Positions 1-8,490 of a stretch of 64,000 nt of DNA are shown piece by piece. The notes beneath the pieces were generated by a model. The model saw nothing but the letters and a program-made list of their open reading frames with translations, searched no databases and was not told the origin of the DNA. Source of the DNA: SM1-73 sp964588305 (GTDB taxonomy: Bacteria; Zixibacteria; MSB-5A5; SM1-73); the NCBI GenBank assembly GCA_964588305.1, contig CAZPOP010000004.1, forward strand, positions 1 through 64,000, given 5' to 3'. Both the position numbers and the translations under genes were made by a program. The stretch's first letter is position 1. Each line of letters starts with the position of its first letter.

Positions 1-1080
1 ATTACAGACGATGGAATTTATCTGGACAACATCGGGGATGATGGCATTTACATGGAAGATGTGGCGGGCGAAGGCATCTGGCTGAACGATGTGGAAGGCT
101 ACGGAATCTGGATAAACGACGCCAATAGTGACGGTATTTATGTGAACCTGGCCGATAACGGGGTATACATAGATTCAACCAGATCAGGCTATGACGGCAT
201 TTACATCGGATACGCCGAGGATGACGGGGTCCAAATCGGTCATGCAGATGACGAGGGCATATATGTGGTTGATGCAGACGGCGATGGCTTGTATGTGAGT
301 AATGCAGACAACGATGGCTTGCATGTGGGTCATGCGGACCGCTACGGCCTCTACATTTACGATTCCGATAATGACGGTATTCGTGTTTCAAGCGCTGATG
401 GAGATGGAATCGAAGCCTACGGAACCGAAGGGAATGAGCTATACGGCCTTAGCTCCTCTTATACTGGGTTGCGCGTTCATTCCTTCAATGACCTCTCGAC
501 CAACGCGGGACTGTACGTATATGGCTTTGGCGGTATAAGCGGGACCTGGAACACGAAGTTGTCCGGATCATCGGGTGATGTGCCGGGCTTTATGGTCTCC
601 AGCACAGACGTTGAACTGATCGCCTCCGGCACGGGAACTTTCGTGGGCGGTAAAGCTGAAATAAGCTTTGAGCCGGAGTTTCAAGAAGCCGTTTCCAGCG
701 AAATTCCGGTAAAAGTGGTGCTCACTGCTCAAGGTGCACCTTCGGGTTTACTTTATGTGGCATCCAAGTCAAACCAGGGCTTTTCTGTCGAGCGTTTGGA
801 GATTCCTGATTTAGCGATGAAATCAGGTGAGATAAGCTTTGACTGGATCGCCATCGGGCGGCAGAAGGGATACGAGCAAAGGCCCCAAGTAACCATGGGC
901 GAGGAGGAGTCCAGTGCTGACCTCGTGAACCGAGAGGAGGAGATGAGGGCTGAGGAGCTTAAACATCAGGAGGAGCTTGAGCGAGACGCAGCCTACCGAC
1001 AGCAAATGGCGGAGAAACAAGCCCGAAAAGAGGCGGAGAGACAAAGAGAGGAGCAGAAAGAAGAGCAGTCAACGGATTAA
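1..1080 (+). CDS. Decapeptide-repeat surface protein, 5' end missing
   Basis: The reading frame is open from the first base, so the gene starts left of the window; the ATG at 52 is internal. The visible N-terminal 140 residues are a run of about 13-15 imperfect ten-residue units beginning G-(I/L/V)-(Y/W/H)-(V/I/L) and ending in acidic residues (for example GIYVVDADGD, GLYVSNADND). Two units deviate in length (9 and 12 residues). Such short-period glycine/aspartate repeats suggest a beta-solenoid shaft. A non-repeat domain follows (about residues 150-290), containing FDWIAIGRQKGYE, then a highly charged Glu/Lys/Arg-rich coiled tail to the stop. No membrane segment is visible; a signal peptide would lie outside the window. 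I do not recognise a named family. The last codons and stop lie in a dispersed repeat also found near 12794. Surface or extracellular location is inference. Confidence 0.7.
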   Translation: MTDDGIYLDNIGDDGIYMEDVAGEGIWLNDVEGYGIWINDANSDGIYVNLADNGVYIDSTRSGYDGIYIGYAEDDGVQIGHADDEGIYVVDADGDGLYVSNADNDGLHVGHADRYGLYIYDSDNDGIRVSSADGDGIEAYGTEGNELYGLSSSYTGLRVHSFNDLSTNAGLYVYGFGGISGTWNTKLSGSSGDVPGFMVSSTDVELIASGTGTFVGGKAEISFEPEFQEAVSSEIPVKVVLTAQGAPSGLLYVASKSNQGFSVERLEIPDLAMKSGEISFDWIAIGRQKGYEQRPQVTMGEEESSADLVNREEEMRAEELKHQEELERDAAYRQQMAEKQARKEAERQREEQKEEQSTD

Positions 1081-1123
1081 GCGGATAGAACGGGTTTTCT
1101 GACGTGGAGGAGTTGAATTTCTG

Positions 1124-1155
1124 GTCGAGTAGGCTTCACCATGCTTAACCTACGA
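1124..1155. repeat. Dispersed intergenic repeat, copy A
   Basis: This 32-base stretch closely matches 44939-44970, with differences at a handful of positions. Both copies are intergenic and next to tRNA genes (tRNA-Gly here, tRNA-Arg there). A GC-rich inverted repeat (CCCGCC...GGCGGG type) follows at about 1177-1190. Confidence 0.55.
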
Positions 1156-1285
1156 TAACTTTGGAGTGTCAAGCCCCGCCTGGGCGGGATCTTCGACTTC
1201 AGGTTGATCAAATGAAGACTCGGTTGTTTTTCTTTGATTTTAGGTCTGGCTAAAGCCGGACACTCTGCGTTACCTCAAATAACTC

Positions 1286-1313
1286 TTGACAGCCGTTTGG
1301 GTTTTGCTAATAT
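1286..1313 (+). promoter_or_regulatory. Sigma-70-type promoter for tRNA-Gly
   Basis: TTGACA at 1286-1291 and TAATAT at 1308-1313 are separated by 16 bases. The -10 box ends 41 bases upstream of the tRNA-Gly 5' end, consistent with a short precursor leader. Confidence 0.6.
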
Positions 1314-1354
1314 TGAGGAGTGTATAGATATCATATGGAGGTTGAAACGACCAG

Positions 1355-1426
1355 GCGGGCGTAATTCAGCGGTAGAATGCAAGCTTCCCAAGCTTGACGT
1401 CGAGGGTTCGACTCCCTTCGCCCGCT
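1355..1426 (+). tRNA. tRNA-Gly (anticodon CCC)
   Basis: A full cloverleaf can be drawn. The acceptor stem GCGGGCG pairs with CGCCCGC, the D arm contains AGCGGTAGA, the anticodon stem is CAAGC/GCTTG around loop TTCCCAA, and the T arm is GAGGG TTCGACT CCCTT. The anticodon is CCC, the discriminator is U, and CCA is not encoded. Confidence 0.93.
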
Positions 1427-1729
1427 TTTAGTGCTTGAAGTAACGAAGGTTGGCTGGCATGATGTAGACCTGACAGAATGGGAGTCAGGCGGAGATACGC
1501 GGTAGAATTCTTGCGGCTTCATCATGAATGGATTCACCCCGAACGGATTGTCCTTTTCAAGAGTTTAAAAGACGCATGGTCAATGACCATCTGCCTATTG
1601 AGTTGAACATTTTACACTCAATCCCGTAGGATTGGGTATGTCTTCTGTTTTGGCAGGTTAAGCATATTGTAAAAGGTTCGATAAATATACTGTAATCATG
1701 AATCAAAAACCATAACCACGGAGGGTTAG
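1427..1729. other. Intergenic stretch with small hairpins, no gene seen
   Basis: These 303 bases between tRNA-Gly and the DUF4013 gene hold no convincing reading frame. Small inverted repeats are present, for example CAATCC-CGTA-GGATTG near 1620-1635 and TTGAGT...ACTCAA just before it. A stretch near 1487-1510 loosely resembles the D-arm half of the preceding tRNA, but no cloverleaf can be completed. A GGAGGG ribosome site lies just before the next gene. Confidence 0.4.
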
Positions 1730-2341
1730 ATGCAAAACGTAGGAAGAGCTTTTTCTTTTATGTTTGAGGATAAGGACTGGGTAGTGAAGATTCTGTTGGG
1801 AGCAGTCTTCAACCTCTTGACTTTGGTCCTGGTGGGCATTCCCTTTCTTTTCGGCTATCTTTTGGAGCTGGCGAAGAATTCAAGCGAAGGCAAAGAACTC
1901 CCCTTGCCCGAATGGGACAAGCTGGGGGACAAGTTTGTTCGGGGCTTGATTTATCTTGTCATCCTGATCATCTATTCTATTCCGGGCATCATTCTTTCCG
2001 CCATCCCTTGCGTGAAGTACTGTTTTGGACCTTTGTACTTCCTGGCCCTGGCCTTTGTGCTGCCCTACATTACCGTGAGATATGCGCAGACGGGAAGCTT
2101 CGAGGAGGTCTTTCGTTTCAACGAAATCTTCGACTTTGTAAAGGCCAATATCAGTAACTTGGTCATCGTGGTTTTGCTGGCAATCGCTCTGCAAATAATC
2201 GCTGCCTTTGGACTCTTGGCCTTAGGGGTGGGGATATTCTTTACCTCGTTCTGGGCGTATCTAGCCACCTTTTATCTATATGGACGGGTGTACCGAGAAG
2301 GACAGAAGGAGAAGCCAGCAGCTGAGCCAGCATCCTCCTAA
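1730..2341 (+). CDS. DUF4013-type integral membrane protein
   Basis: A 203-residue membrane protein with about four to five hydrophobic segments (about residues 20-45, 75-120, 140-185). It has the N-terminal arrangement typical of DUF4013 proteins: a short amphipathic start with F..MFEDKDWVVKILLGAV, followed by a G-P/Y-rich transmembrane hairpin. The ATG is preceded by CGGAGGG at a normal distance. The 3' end overlaps the next reading frame by about 60 bases, suggesting translational coupling. The function of the family is unknown to me. The C-terminal tail is hydrophilic and rich in Glu, Lys and Ala. Confidence 0.72.
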   Translation: MQNVGRAFSFMFEDKDWVVKILLGAVFNLLTLVLVGIPFLFGYLLELAKNSSEGKELPLPEWDKLGDKFVRGLIYLVILIIYSIPGIILSAIPCVKYCFGPLYFLALAFVLPYITVRYAQTGSFEEVFRFNEIFDFVKANISNLVIVVLLAIALQIIAAFGLLALGVGIFFTSFWAYLATFYLYGRVYREGQKEKPAAEPASS

Positions 2342-2906
2342 AATACAAGAACCTGATCGAATCTCTCATGCAGGCAGAACTTCTCTGGATTTGTTTCTGG
2401 CAAGGAATGCGGAGAAACTGGGCATAGGAGTCTATGGTTTCATCCGCAGGCATTGGCTGGGAATCATTAATTCCCATCTTCTCTTATTTGTCTTGGGCTC
2501 AATTTGTGCTCCATATCTGAGTTTTCTGGGGCAGGAGGGAGTAGCCAAGTACATTTACGGGTTTTACGGAATTAGCTGTCACCAAATTCCTTCCCGATCG
2601 TTTTTTATCTTTGACCATCAGATAGCCGTATGTGCGCGCTGTTTTTCGTTTTATGTCTCCATGCTTGTTTTTGGCCTCTTGTTGAGTCTGGTGAATTCCG
2701 GACCACTCAACCGAAGGATCGCCCTTTTGCTCGCATTTCCCATCGCGGTCGATGTTTCGCTGCAGACCCTGGGAATAAGGGAGAGCACGAATCTGCTTAG
2801 GGTCACCACTGCCGTACTTTTGGGCCTCTCCATTTCATTCTACGGCTATCCGCGCATAAACGCCTCCATAGAACGCTTCACCAAAGGCCAAGAAGATATC
2901 TTCTAG
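2280..2906 (+). CDS. DUF2085 family membrane protein
   Basis: A small polytopic membrane protein. It contains the family signature CHQIPSRSFFIF...AVCARCFSFY, in which conserved His and Cys residues (CHQ, CARC) sit at membrane interfaces and look metal- or heme-compatible. Two further hydrophobic segments follow, about residues 125-150 and 165-190. The first ATG (2280) lies inside the DUF4013 gene and has no visible ribosome site. A start at a TTG near 2391 is possible, because the first 35 residues are hydrophilic and not family-like. The biochemical role of DUF2085 is not established. Start uncertain; family call fairly sure. Confidence 0.7.
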   Translation: MDGCTEKDRRRSQQLSQHPPKIQEPDRISHAGRTSLDLFLARNAEKLGIGVYGFIRRHWLGIINSHLLLFVLGSICAPYLSFLGQEGVAKYIYGFYGISCHQIPSRSFFIFDHQIAVCARCFSFYVSMLVFGLLLSLVNSGPLNRRIALLLAFPIAVDVSLQTLGIRESTNLLRVTTAVLLGLSISFYGYPRINASIERFTKGQEDIF

Positions 2907-3050
2907 GCACTCAGGGACAAAAGTTGGAACTTTTCCTTGTTCTCTGCGTTACAATCTATGGGGGGTGGTGAAAAGGTATTCGGTGACGATCTTGGAAAAC
3001 TCAAACCATGGGACGAAAAAGAGCCAGAGACTTCGAAAAAGGAGGTTGCC

Positions 3051-3716
3051 ATGAGACGATTGACGATCGGACTAACTTTGATTGCTTTTATCCTGACAGC
3101 TGCGAATCCATGCTTGGCCAAGAAGAAAAAGACCGGTGAGGTCAAGAAAAGCGTCTATACTGATGCGAAACTTGGCTTTCAAATTACGGGCCTTAGTAAT
3201 TGGAAAATGAAGACCCAAAAGGATCCGTCCTGTCTTAGAGTATCCATGACGCAGAAAAACCGCAAGGTGAGTAGAACGCCGGGCGCGACCTCGCAAACCA
3301 CTGCCATCCCGATCATTCTGGTCCTGGCCGACACAACCTCTCTGTCTCTAGCTGAAGTGGAGACCTGCCTCTTTTACAAGTGTGAGAAGCTCAAAAGCAG
3401 AGATGACTACATGATCCAGCTCGATCTGATCCCTAATTCCGAATACCTTGGGGCTGGAGACGTGATGATAGACAGCCTCCCGGCCAGAATGTATACATTA
3501 CAGCAGAAGTATAAGAAGACAGTCGAAGACCCACGAGAGCGGAGCTCTCCTATGGGAAGCACCGTGATCATAGAAGAATTTCTGGCCGGACACGTGATTC
3601 TGTTTAAGAAAGAGAATAACATCTACATGGTGCAGTTCTCCTGCGAACGCGAGTTTTTTGCACCTACTAATGAAGAGTTTCAGAGAATAATCCAATCCTG
3701 GAAGTTTACGAAATGA
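3051..3716 (+). CDS. Secreted protein of unknown function
   Basis: 221 residues, beginning with a clear signal peptide (MRRLTIGLTLIAFILTA, cleavage likely after ...CLA). The start at 3051 has AAAGGAGG at an ideal distance, unlike an upstream in-frame ATG at 2937. The mature part has a Lys-rich linker, then a globular domain with a pattern seen in secreted proteins that resemble PsbP/DUF1795-type modules: a short amphipathic beta region (YTDAKLGFQI), a middle with LP and RMYTLQQKY, and a C-terminal strand ending IIQSWKF. The match is by pattern only. Two Cys (about residues 105 and 110) are close together. A terminator follows. Confidence 0.62.
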   Translation: MRRLTIGLTLIAFILTAANPCLAKKKKTGEVKKSVYTDAKLGFQITGLSNWKMKTQKDPSCLRVSMTQKNRKVSRTPGATSQTTAIPIILVLADTTSLSLAEVETCLFYKCEKLKSRDDYMIQLDLIPNSEYLGAGDVMIDSLPARMYTLQQKYKKTVEDPRERSSPMGSTVIIEEFLAGHVILFKKENNIYMVQFSCEREFFAPTNEEFQRIIQSWKFTK

Positions 3717-3788
3717 CACGACTCCTCGGCGCCAGTGCCTTTTGGGCAAAATAAAAGTCGTCATCCAAGAGATCCTTTTCCCATTGAA

Positions 3789-3821
3789 GCCCTGTCTTAG
3801 ACAGGGCTTTCTTCTTTTTCT
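3789..3821 (+). terminator. Intrinsic terminator
   Basis: GCCCTGTC (3789-3796), loop TTA, GACAGGGC (3800-3807) form a perfect 8-bp stem followed by a T-rich tract. It lies 70 bases after the stop of the secreted-protein gene and just before the promoter of the next operon. Confidence 0.85.
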
Positions 3822-3830
3822 ACTTTTTGA

Positions 3831-3859
3831 TTGACAAGAAGTTTCTTTTGTGTTAATAT
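3831..3859 (+). promoter_or_regulatory. Near-consensus sigma-70-type promoter of lapA-lapB
   Basis: TTGACA at 3831-3836 and TAATAT at 3854-3859 with a 17-base spacer. It sits between a terminator and lapA, about 40 bases upstream of the ATG. Confidence 0.8.
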
Positions 3860-3899
3860 TTTGCATGTCGAAAACAAACCCTGAAGTTCGGGAGGTAAT

Positions 3900-4217
3900 A
3901 TGTGGATTCTAAGAACGTTCTTGATCATCATTCTGATCGTTTTGGTGGTTGGATTCTCGATCTACAACTCCGAGGAGAAAATCTCGGTAAATCTCTACGG
4001 TCAGGAATATATAGACGTCCCTATGATTTTCGTGGCCTTCTGGGCATTGGTGATAGGCATGATCATCTCCTTTGTGTTGGGGGTGAGCTACTACTTTAAA
4101 ATGCATGCAGAGGTGCGTACTCTGAGAAGGGAAAACAAGAAGCTGATAGACGAAGTCACCGCCTTGCGCAATTTGCCTTTGGAGGAGACCGAGGAGAAAG
4201 AGGAATTGGGGATTTGA
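3900..4217 (+). CDS. lapA: LapA-domain (DUF1049) inner-membrane protein
   Basis: 105 residues with two transmembrane helices (about 4-22 and 42-66) and a C-terminal cytoplasmic coiled coil rich in Glu/Lys/Leu, the layout of LapA/DUF1049 proteins. In Enterobacteria LapA partners LapB in tuning lipopolysaccharide synthesis through LpxC turnover; here the role is inferred from family and neighbour. The ATG is preceded by GGGAGG. The next gene is a LapB-like TPR protein 70 bases downstream, so the pair is probably one transcript from the promoter at 3831. Confidence 0.8.
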   Translation: MWILRTFLIIILIVLVVGFSIYNSEEKISVNLYGQEYIDVPMIFVAFWALVIGMIISFVLGVSYYFKMHAEVRTLRRENKKLIDEVTALRNLPLEETEEKEELGI

Positions 4218-4287
4218 GACGTTGGAGGAAGCTCTAAGTCAGGCGAATTTGACGTGAGAAATTCTTGTTAGCAGCCGGAGGTGGGAA

Positions 4288-5433
4288 TTGAGTCAAGGTC
4301 AATTGTGGTCGATCATCATCGCAGTTGTCATAATTTTCTTCGTTATCGTACTCTTCTGGTCTAAAGCCAAAAGAGAGAAAGGAAAAGTCTCACCCAAGCT
4401 TTACACTGATGCATTAAAGGCCCTTTTGGCCGGGGATGAAAGGTTGGCCTTCGAGAAGTTTAAGGATGTGGCCAGAGGTGATCCCGAGAACGTGGATGCC
4501 TATCTTAGACTGGGGGATCTCTTTAGGAAAAGGAAAAAATTCGACAAGGCCCTTCAGATCCACAGAGAGCTCACCCTGCGTCCGTCCTTGTCCGCCGAGG
4601 AGAAATCCGAAGTCTGGAAGAGCTTAGCCGAGGACTATATCGCCTCCAACAATCACGAGAAAGCCATCTCGGTTTTGGAAGAGCTGCATCGAAGCGATGA
4701 CGATGACCAATGGGTCAACAACAATTTGATTTCGGAATATGAGAAGACGGAAAGATGGGAGGATGCTTTTGAATTAAGAAAAAAACTCTCCAAGCACAGG
4801 GATGACAATGCCAATAAGATTCTGGCACTTTACAAGTTATTTTGGGGCAAAGCTAGGGCGGATAACGACGATCTGCACAAAGCCAGAGTGGCTTACAAGG
4901 AAGCTCTTAATTACGATGAAACCTGCATACCCGCTTACATATATCTGGGGGAAGCTTACTACCGGGATGGAAGACTGGATGATGCGGTTGAGTATTGGAA
5001 AAAGCTGTTAGACGCAGTGCCCTCCGCAGGACACTTGATTTTCGATAAACTCGAGAGGACCCTGTTTGAGCTGGGCCAATATGAAGAGATCGCGGAGATA
5101 TATGAGAGAATATCGAGCCAGAATCCGAAAGATATTCCAGCCCTTTTTTCTTTGGCACACATCTATGAGAAAAAGGGAATGATGGAGCTGGCCATCGAGA
5201 AATACCGACAGATCCTGGACATCGATCCAAGCTTCTTATCCGCCAAACTGAGTTTGGCTAAACTGTATCAGGAAAAGGGATGGAAGGAACAATCAACTGA
5301 TCTTATGGATGATTTAATCGAGAACCTTCCGCCTGCTCGCAACGAATTTGTTTGTAATCGATGTGGATATAAATCTCTGGAAGCTCTGTGGAAGTGCCCC
5401 CGGTGCAAGAAACTGAACTCATTCGACATATAA
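4288..5433 (+). CDS. lapB: LapB (YciM)-like TPR protein with rubredoxin-type zinc motif
   Basis: 381 residues: one N-terminal membrane anchor (about 8-24), then a chain of TPR repeats through about residue 345. A C-terminal treble-cysteine metal site (CNRCGYKS...CPRCKKLN, about 356-377) is the diagnostic rubredoxin-like knuckle of LapB/YciM. In Proteobacteria this protein bridges lipopolysaccharide synthesis and FtsH-mediated LpxC degradation. The likely start is TTG at 4288 with GGAGGTGGG upstream; no ATG start keeps the anchor. It follows lapA, the order seen in Proteobacteria. Length is close to the roughly 390 of the E. coli protein. Confidence 0.85.
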   Translation: MSQGQLWSIIIAVVIIFFVIVLFWSKAKREKGKVSPKLYTDALKALLAGDERLAFEKFKDVARGDPENVDAYLRLGDLFRKRKKFDKALQIHRELTLRPSLSAEEKSEVWKSLAEDYIASNNHEKAISVLEELHRSDDDDQWVNNNLISEYEKTERWEDAFELRKKLSKHRDDNANKILALYKLFWGKARADNDDLHKARVAYKEALNYDETCIPAYIYLGEAYYRDGRLDDAVEYWKKLLDAVPSAGHLIFDKLERTLFELGQYEEIAEIYERISSQNPKDIPALFSLAHIYEKKGMMELAIEKYRQILDIDPSFLSAKLSLAKLYQEKGWKEQSTDLMDDLIENLPPARNEFVCNRCGYKSLEALWKCPRCKKLNSFDI

Positions 5434-5644
5434 ATCTCAGCCGCTTTCAGGGGCGGGTTGCTTCGTCCCTTCAGTGTTCACCTTTCTTCGAACTGTAGAC
5501 AAACTCAGTGTGCTGAGTGAAGTCCAAGCATTAGGTGAACCGCAGAGAGGCTGTTTGTCCTCAAAGACACTCTGGATCGAGTTGAAGCTTGACACTTCAG
5601 TAAAATCTTTTGACCTCAAGAAATACCGATTTCGATTTTCCGTC

Positions 5645-8272
5645 ATGTCTGAAGAGATCACTCCACTGATGAACCAATATTTCAAGATCAAAAGTCAATA
5701 CCCGGATGATATCCTGTTCTTCCGCATGGGTGATTTCTATGAGATGTTCGGCGAGGATGCCAAGGCTGCCTCGAAAATTCTGGGGATTGCTTTGACCTCG
5801 CGCGGGCAAATTAAGGGGGAAAAGATACCCTTGGCAGGAATCCCGTACCATGCTGCGGACAGATACCTGGCCAAACTTTTGAGGGCAGGCAGGAAGGTGG
5901 TGGTCTGCGAGCAGGTGGAGGATCCTAAGCTTGCCAAGGGCATAGTGAAAAGGGATGTGGTGGAGATAATCACCCCCGGAACAGTCACCGTTGACGGGGT
6001 GATAGAAGGCGCAAGCAACAACTACCTGATCAGTCTAATTGCCGACAAGCAAGAACTCGGCCTGGCCGTGATCGATTTGACCACGGGGGAGTTCAAGGTA
6101 GACCAGGGAGAGGCCAGCAAAATGATTGAAAAGATCAAGGTTCTCAATCCAGTAGAACTGGTCTGTCCGGAAGTCTGGCAAGAAGAAAGAAAAAAGGAGC
6201 TGGGGCTATCGGATGACAACGTGACTTTCACAAATTTGGAGATGTGGAAGTTCGACCATGATTTTGCTCAAAAGATTTTGACTGAACATTTCAAGGTTAC
6301 TTCATTAGATGGATTTGGGTGTCAGGGTTTGAAGCTGGGAATATCCGCTGCCGGAGCCATTTTGGCTTATTTGAAACAAACCAAGAAGGCCTTTCTTTCT
6401 CACATTAACAAAATATCGCCCTGGATGGAGACCGAACAGATGTTTCTGGATAGGAACACTATCAGAAACTTAGAACTCCTAACTGCCATGGGAACGGGGC
6501 AAAGGGCCAATACTCTGTTTTCTCTTCTGAATAAGACCAGGACCGCTATGGGGGCACGGCTTTTGAAAAGCTGGATCATTCAACCTCTGCTGAATGTGAA
6601 CAGGATCATAGAAAGACAAGATGCAGTTGAAGAGTTATTCAAAAACAATGATATGTCTGACTCTTTGGAGGAGAAGATAAAAAGAGTTGGGGATCTGGAA
6701 AGACTCTCAGGCAAGATCGGATACGGCAAGGCTAATCCTAAGGATATGATCTGGCTCAAAGACTCGCTTTCCGTAATGCCCGATCTTAAGTCAATTCTGG
6801 GCGATGCAAAATCTGAGCTTTTGAATGATGCCAGAGAGAATATTCCTGATACCACCGAATTAGTCGGCCTGATAGAAAGAGCGATCACCGACGAGCCTCC
6901 TTTTGTCTTGACCGACGGCGGAATCATCAAGTCGGGTTATTCCTCTGACTTGGATTCTTTGAAGGGGCAGATAAAAGGAAGCAAAGATTGGATAGCCGGA
7001 CTTCGGCAACAGGAAAGAAAAAGAACCAACATACCATCTTTGAAAGTTGGCTTCAACAAGGTCTTCGGCTATTTCATCGAGGTGACCAAGCCACATCTGT
7101 CGAAAGTTCCGCCCGAATACATTCGCAAACAGACCATGGTCAATGCCGAAAGATTCGTCACCCAGGAGCTAAAAGACAAGGAAGCACATATTCTGGGAGC
7201 CGAGGAAAAGATCTTCAAATTGGAGTATGATCTGTTCCTGGACATCAGAGCGAAGATAGCGGAGAAGACTGCCCAGATTCAGAGGTCCGCAGAGGTAGTG
7301 GCGCAACTTGACGTATTGCTCAGCCTAAAGGAGATAGCCGCAAAATACAACTACGTTCGCCCGCAGATTGATTCATCCGATGAGATCGCCATTGAAGAGG
7401 GGAGGCATCCGGTTATAGAAAACATACTGGACGCCGGGACGTTCGTTCCCAACGACACTAAGATTGATACTGAAAGCGAACAGGTTCACATCATCACCGG
7501 CCCTAACATGGCGGGCAAATCAACTTATTTGAGACAGGTCGGTTTGATCGTGCTTCTGGCTCAGATGGGTTCTTTCGTCCCGGCAAGGAACGCCAGGATT
7601 GGAGTGGTGGACAGAATCTTCACGCGCGTGGGAGCAATGGATTACTTAGTTTTGGGTCAGAGCACGTTCCTGGTTGAAATGAATGAGACTGCAAACATTC
7701 TGAACAACGCCACGCCGAAGAGTTTAATTCTTTTGGATGAGGTGGGCAGAGGGACTTCGACTTTCGATGGTCTTTCCATCGCCTGGGCCGTGACCGAACA
7801 CATTCACAACAATCCTAAGATTGGCTCCAGAACTTTATTTGCCACACATTTTCATGAATTGACCGAACTGGCGAAATTTCTACGCAGAGTGAAAAACTAT
7901 AATGTGGCAGTAAAAGAATGGGGGGACGAAGTTATCTTTTTGAGAAAGATCGTTCCCGGCGGATGTGATGACAGTTATGGAATTCAGGTGGCAAGATTGG
8001 CCGGGATTCCTAAGCAAGTTCTGGAGAGGGCGAAGGAGATTTTGGCAGAGCTGGAAAACGGCGAAGTAAGGCAGCAGAGAGTGCCCGAAGCCTTGAACCA
8101 GTTCGGTTCAGGGCAAGCCAAGCCAAAACCGGTCTCCTATCAGTTGAGTATTTTTTCTCCAAAGGACGCTCAGATAGCAGAAGAACTGAAAAAACTAGAT
8201 TTGGATAAATTGACTCCCATTGAGGCATTGAATAAATTGAGTGAGTTGAAAAAGAAAGCAGAAGAGCAATGA
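5645..8272 (+). CDS. mutS: DNA mismatch repair protein MutS
   Basis: 875 residues from ATG 5645. The frame is open upstream, but the upstream stretch is repeat-like and not MutS-like, while residue 1 onward matches the family (TPLMNQYFKIKSQYPD). The mismatch-reading motif F31-Y-E33 lies in domain I. The connector, lever and clamp domains follow. The ATPase has Walker A GPNMAGKS at 619-626, Walker B SLILLDE at 693-699, and the signature STFDG. Near the C-terminus Q833-L-S-I-F matches a beta-clamp-binding peptide. It recognises mismatches and recruits MutL, encoded downstream beyond an inserted repeat region. No Shine-Dalgarno sequence is obvious before the ATG. Confidence 0.96.
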   Translation: MSEEITPLMNQYFKIKSQYPDDILFFRMGDFYEMFGEDAKAASKILGIALTSRGQIKGEKIPLAGIPYHAADRYLAKLLRAGRKVVVCEQVEDPKLAKGIVKRDVVEIITPGTVTVDGVIEGASNNYLISLIADKQELGLAVIDLTTGEFKVDQGEASKMIEKIKVLNPVELVCPEVWQEERKKELGLSDDNVTFTNLEMWKFDHDFAQKILTEHFKVTSLDGFGCQGLKLGISAAGAILAYLKQTKKAFLSHINKISPWMETEQMFLDRNTIRNLELLTAMGTGQRANTLFSLLNKTRTAMGARLLKSWIIQPLLNVNRIIERQDAVEELFKNNDMSDSLEEKIKRVGDLERLSGKIGYGKANPKDMIWLKDSLSVMPDLKSILGDAKSELLNDARENIPDTTELVGLIERAITDEPPFVLTDGGIIKSGYSSDLDSLKGQIKGSKDWIAGLRQQERKRTNIPSLKVGFNKVFGYFIEVTKPHLSKVPPEYIRKQTMVNAERFVTQELKDKEAHILGAEEKIFKLEYDLFLDIRAKIAEKTAQIQRSAEVVAQLDVLLSLKEIAAKYNYVRPQIDSSDEIAIEEGRHPVIENILDAGTFVPNDTKIDTESEQVHIITGPNMAGKSTYLRQVGLIVLLAQMGSFVPARNARIGVVDRIFTRVGAMDYLVLGQSTFLVEMNETANILNNATPKSLILLDEVGRGTSTFDGLSIAWAVTEHIHNNPKIGSRTLFATHFHELTELAKFLRRVKNYNVAVKEWGDEVIFLRKIVPGGCDDSYGIQVARLAGIPKQVLERAKEILAELENGEVRQQRVPEALNQFGSGQAKPKPVSYQLSIFSPKDAQIAEELKKLDLDKLTPIEALNKLSELKKKAEEQ

Positions 8273-8302
8273 CGAATGACCGATGTCAAATGAAGTGGAT
8301 GA

Positions 8303-8347
8303 CTGACGTTTCTGATGTTTCTGACCTTTCTGACGTATCTGACGTTT
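8303..8347. repeat. 9-bp tandem repeat, five units
   Basis: Five consecutive 9-base units of the form CTGACGTTT run head to tail with one or two changes each (CTGATGTTT, CTGACCTTT, CTGACGTAT). Confidence 0.85.
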
Positions 8348-8363
8348 CTTTCATAATTTTTTA

Positions 8364-8490
8364 TCCTTCGGCTACGCTCAGCACAAGTCCTTCGGGTGCG
8401 CTCAGGACAAGTCCTTCGAGTCCGGTCCGGACAAATCCTCCGAGTCTGCTCCGGACAAATGGTTCGCTCAGGTTCACCACAAATGGTTCG
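8364..8490. repeat. 24-bp degenerate tandem repeat, about 5.3 units
   Basis: Units start at 8364, 8388, 8412, 8436, 8460 and (partial) 8484. Each begins TCCTTCGG or a variant and ends GGACAA(G/A). Units diverge progressively from left to right. The GCTCAG/CTGAGC core recurs elsewhere in the window's intergenic repeats. There are no unique spacers, so this is a minisatellite and not a CRISPR array. Confidence 0.85.

Noticed and set aside
1480..1520. Second tRNA after tRNA-Gly
   Set aside because: Only a short D-arm-like similarity (GGCGG...GCGGTAGAAT); no anticodon or T arm can be formed.
8364..8490. CRISPR-like spacing of repeats
   Set aside because: Units abut with no unique spacers and diverge from one end; it is a minisatellite. 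No cas genes in the window.
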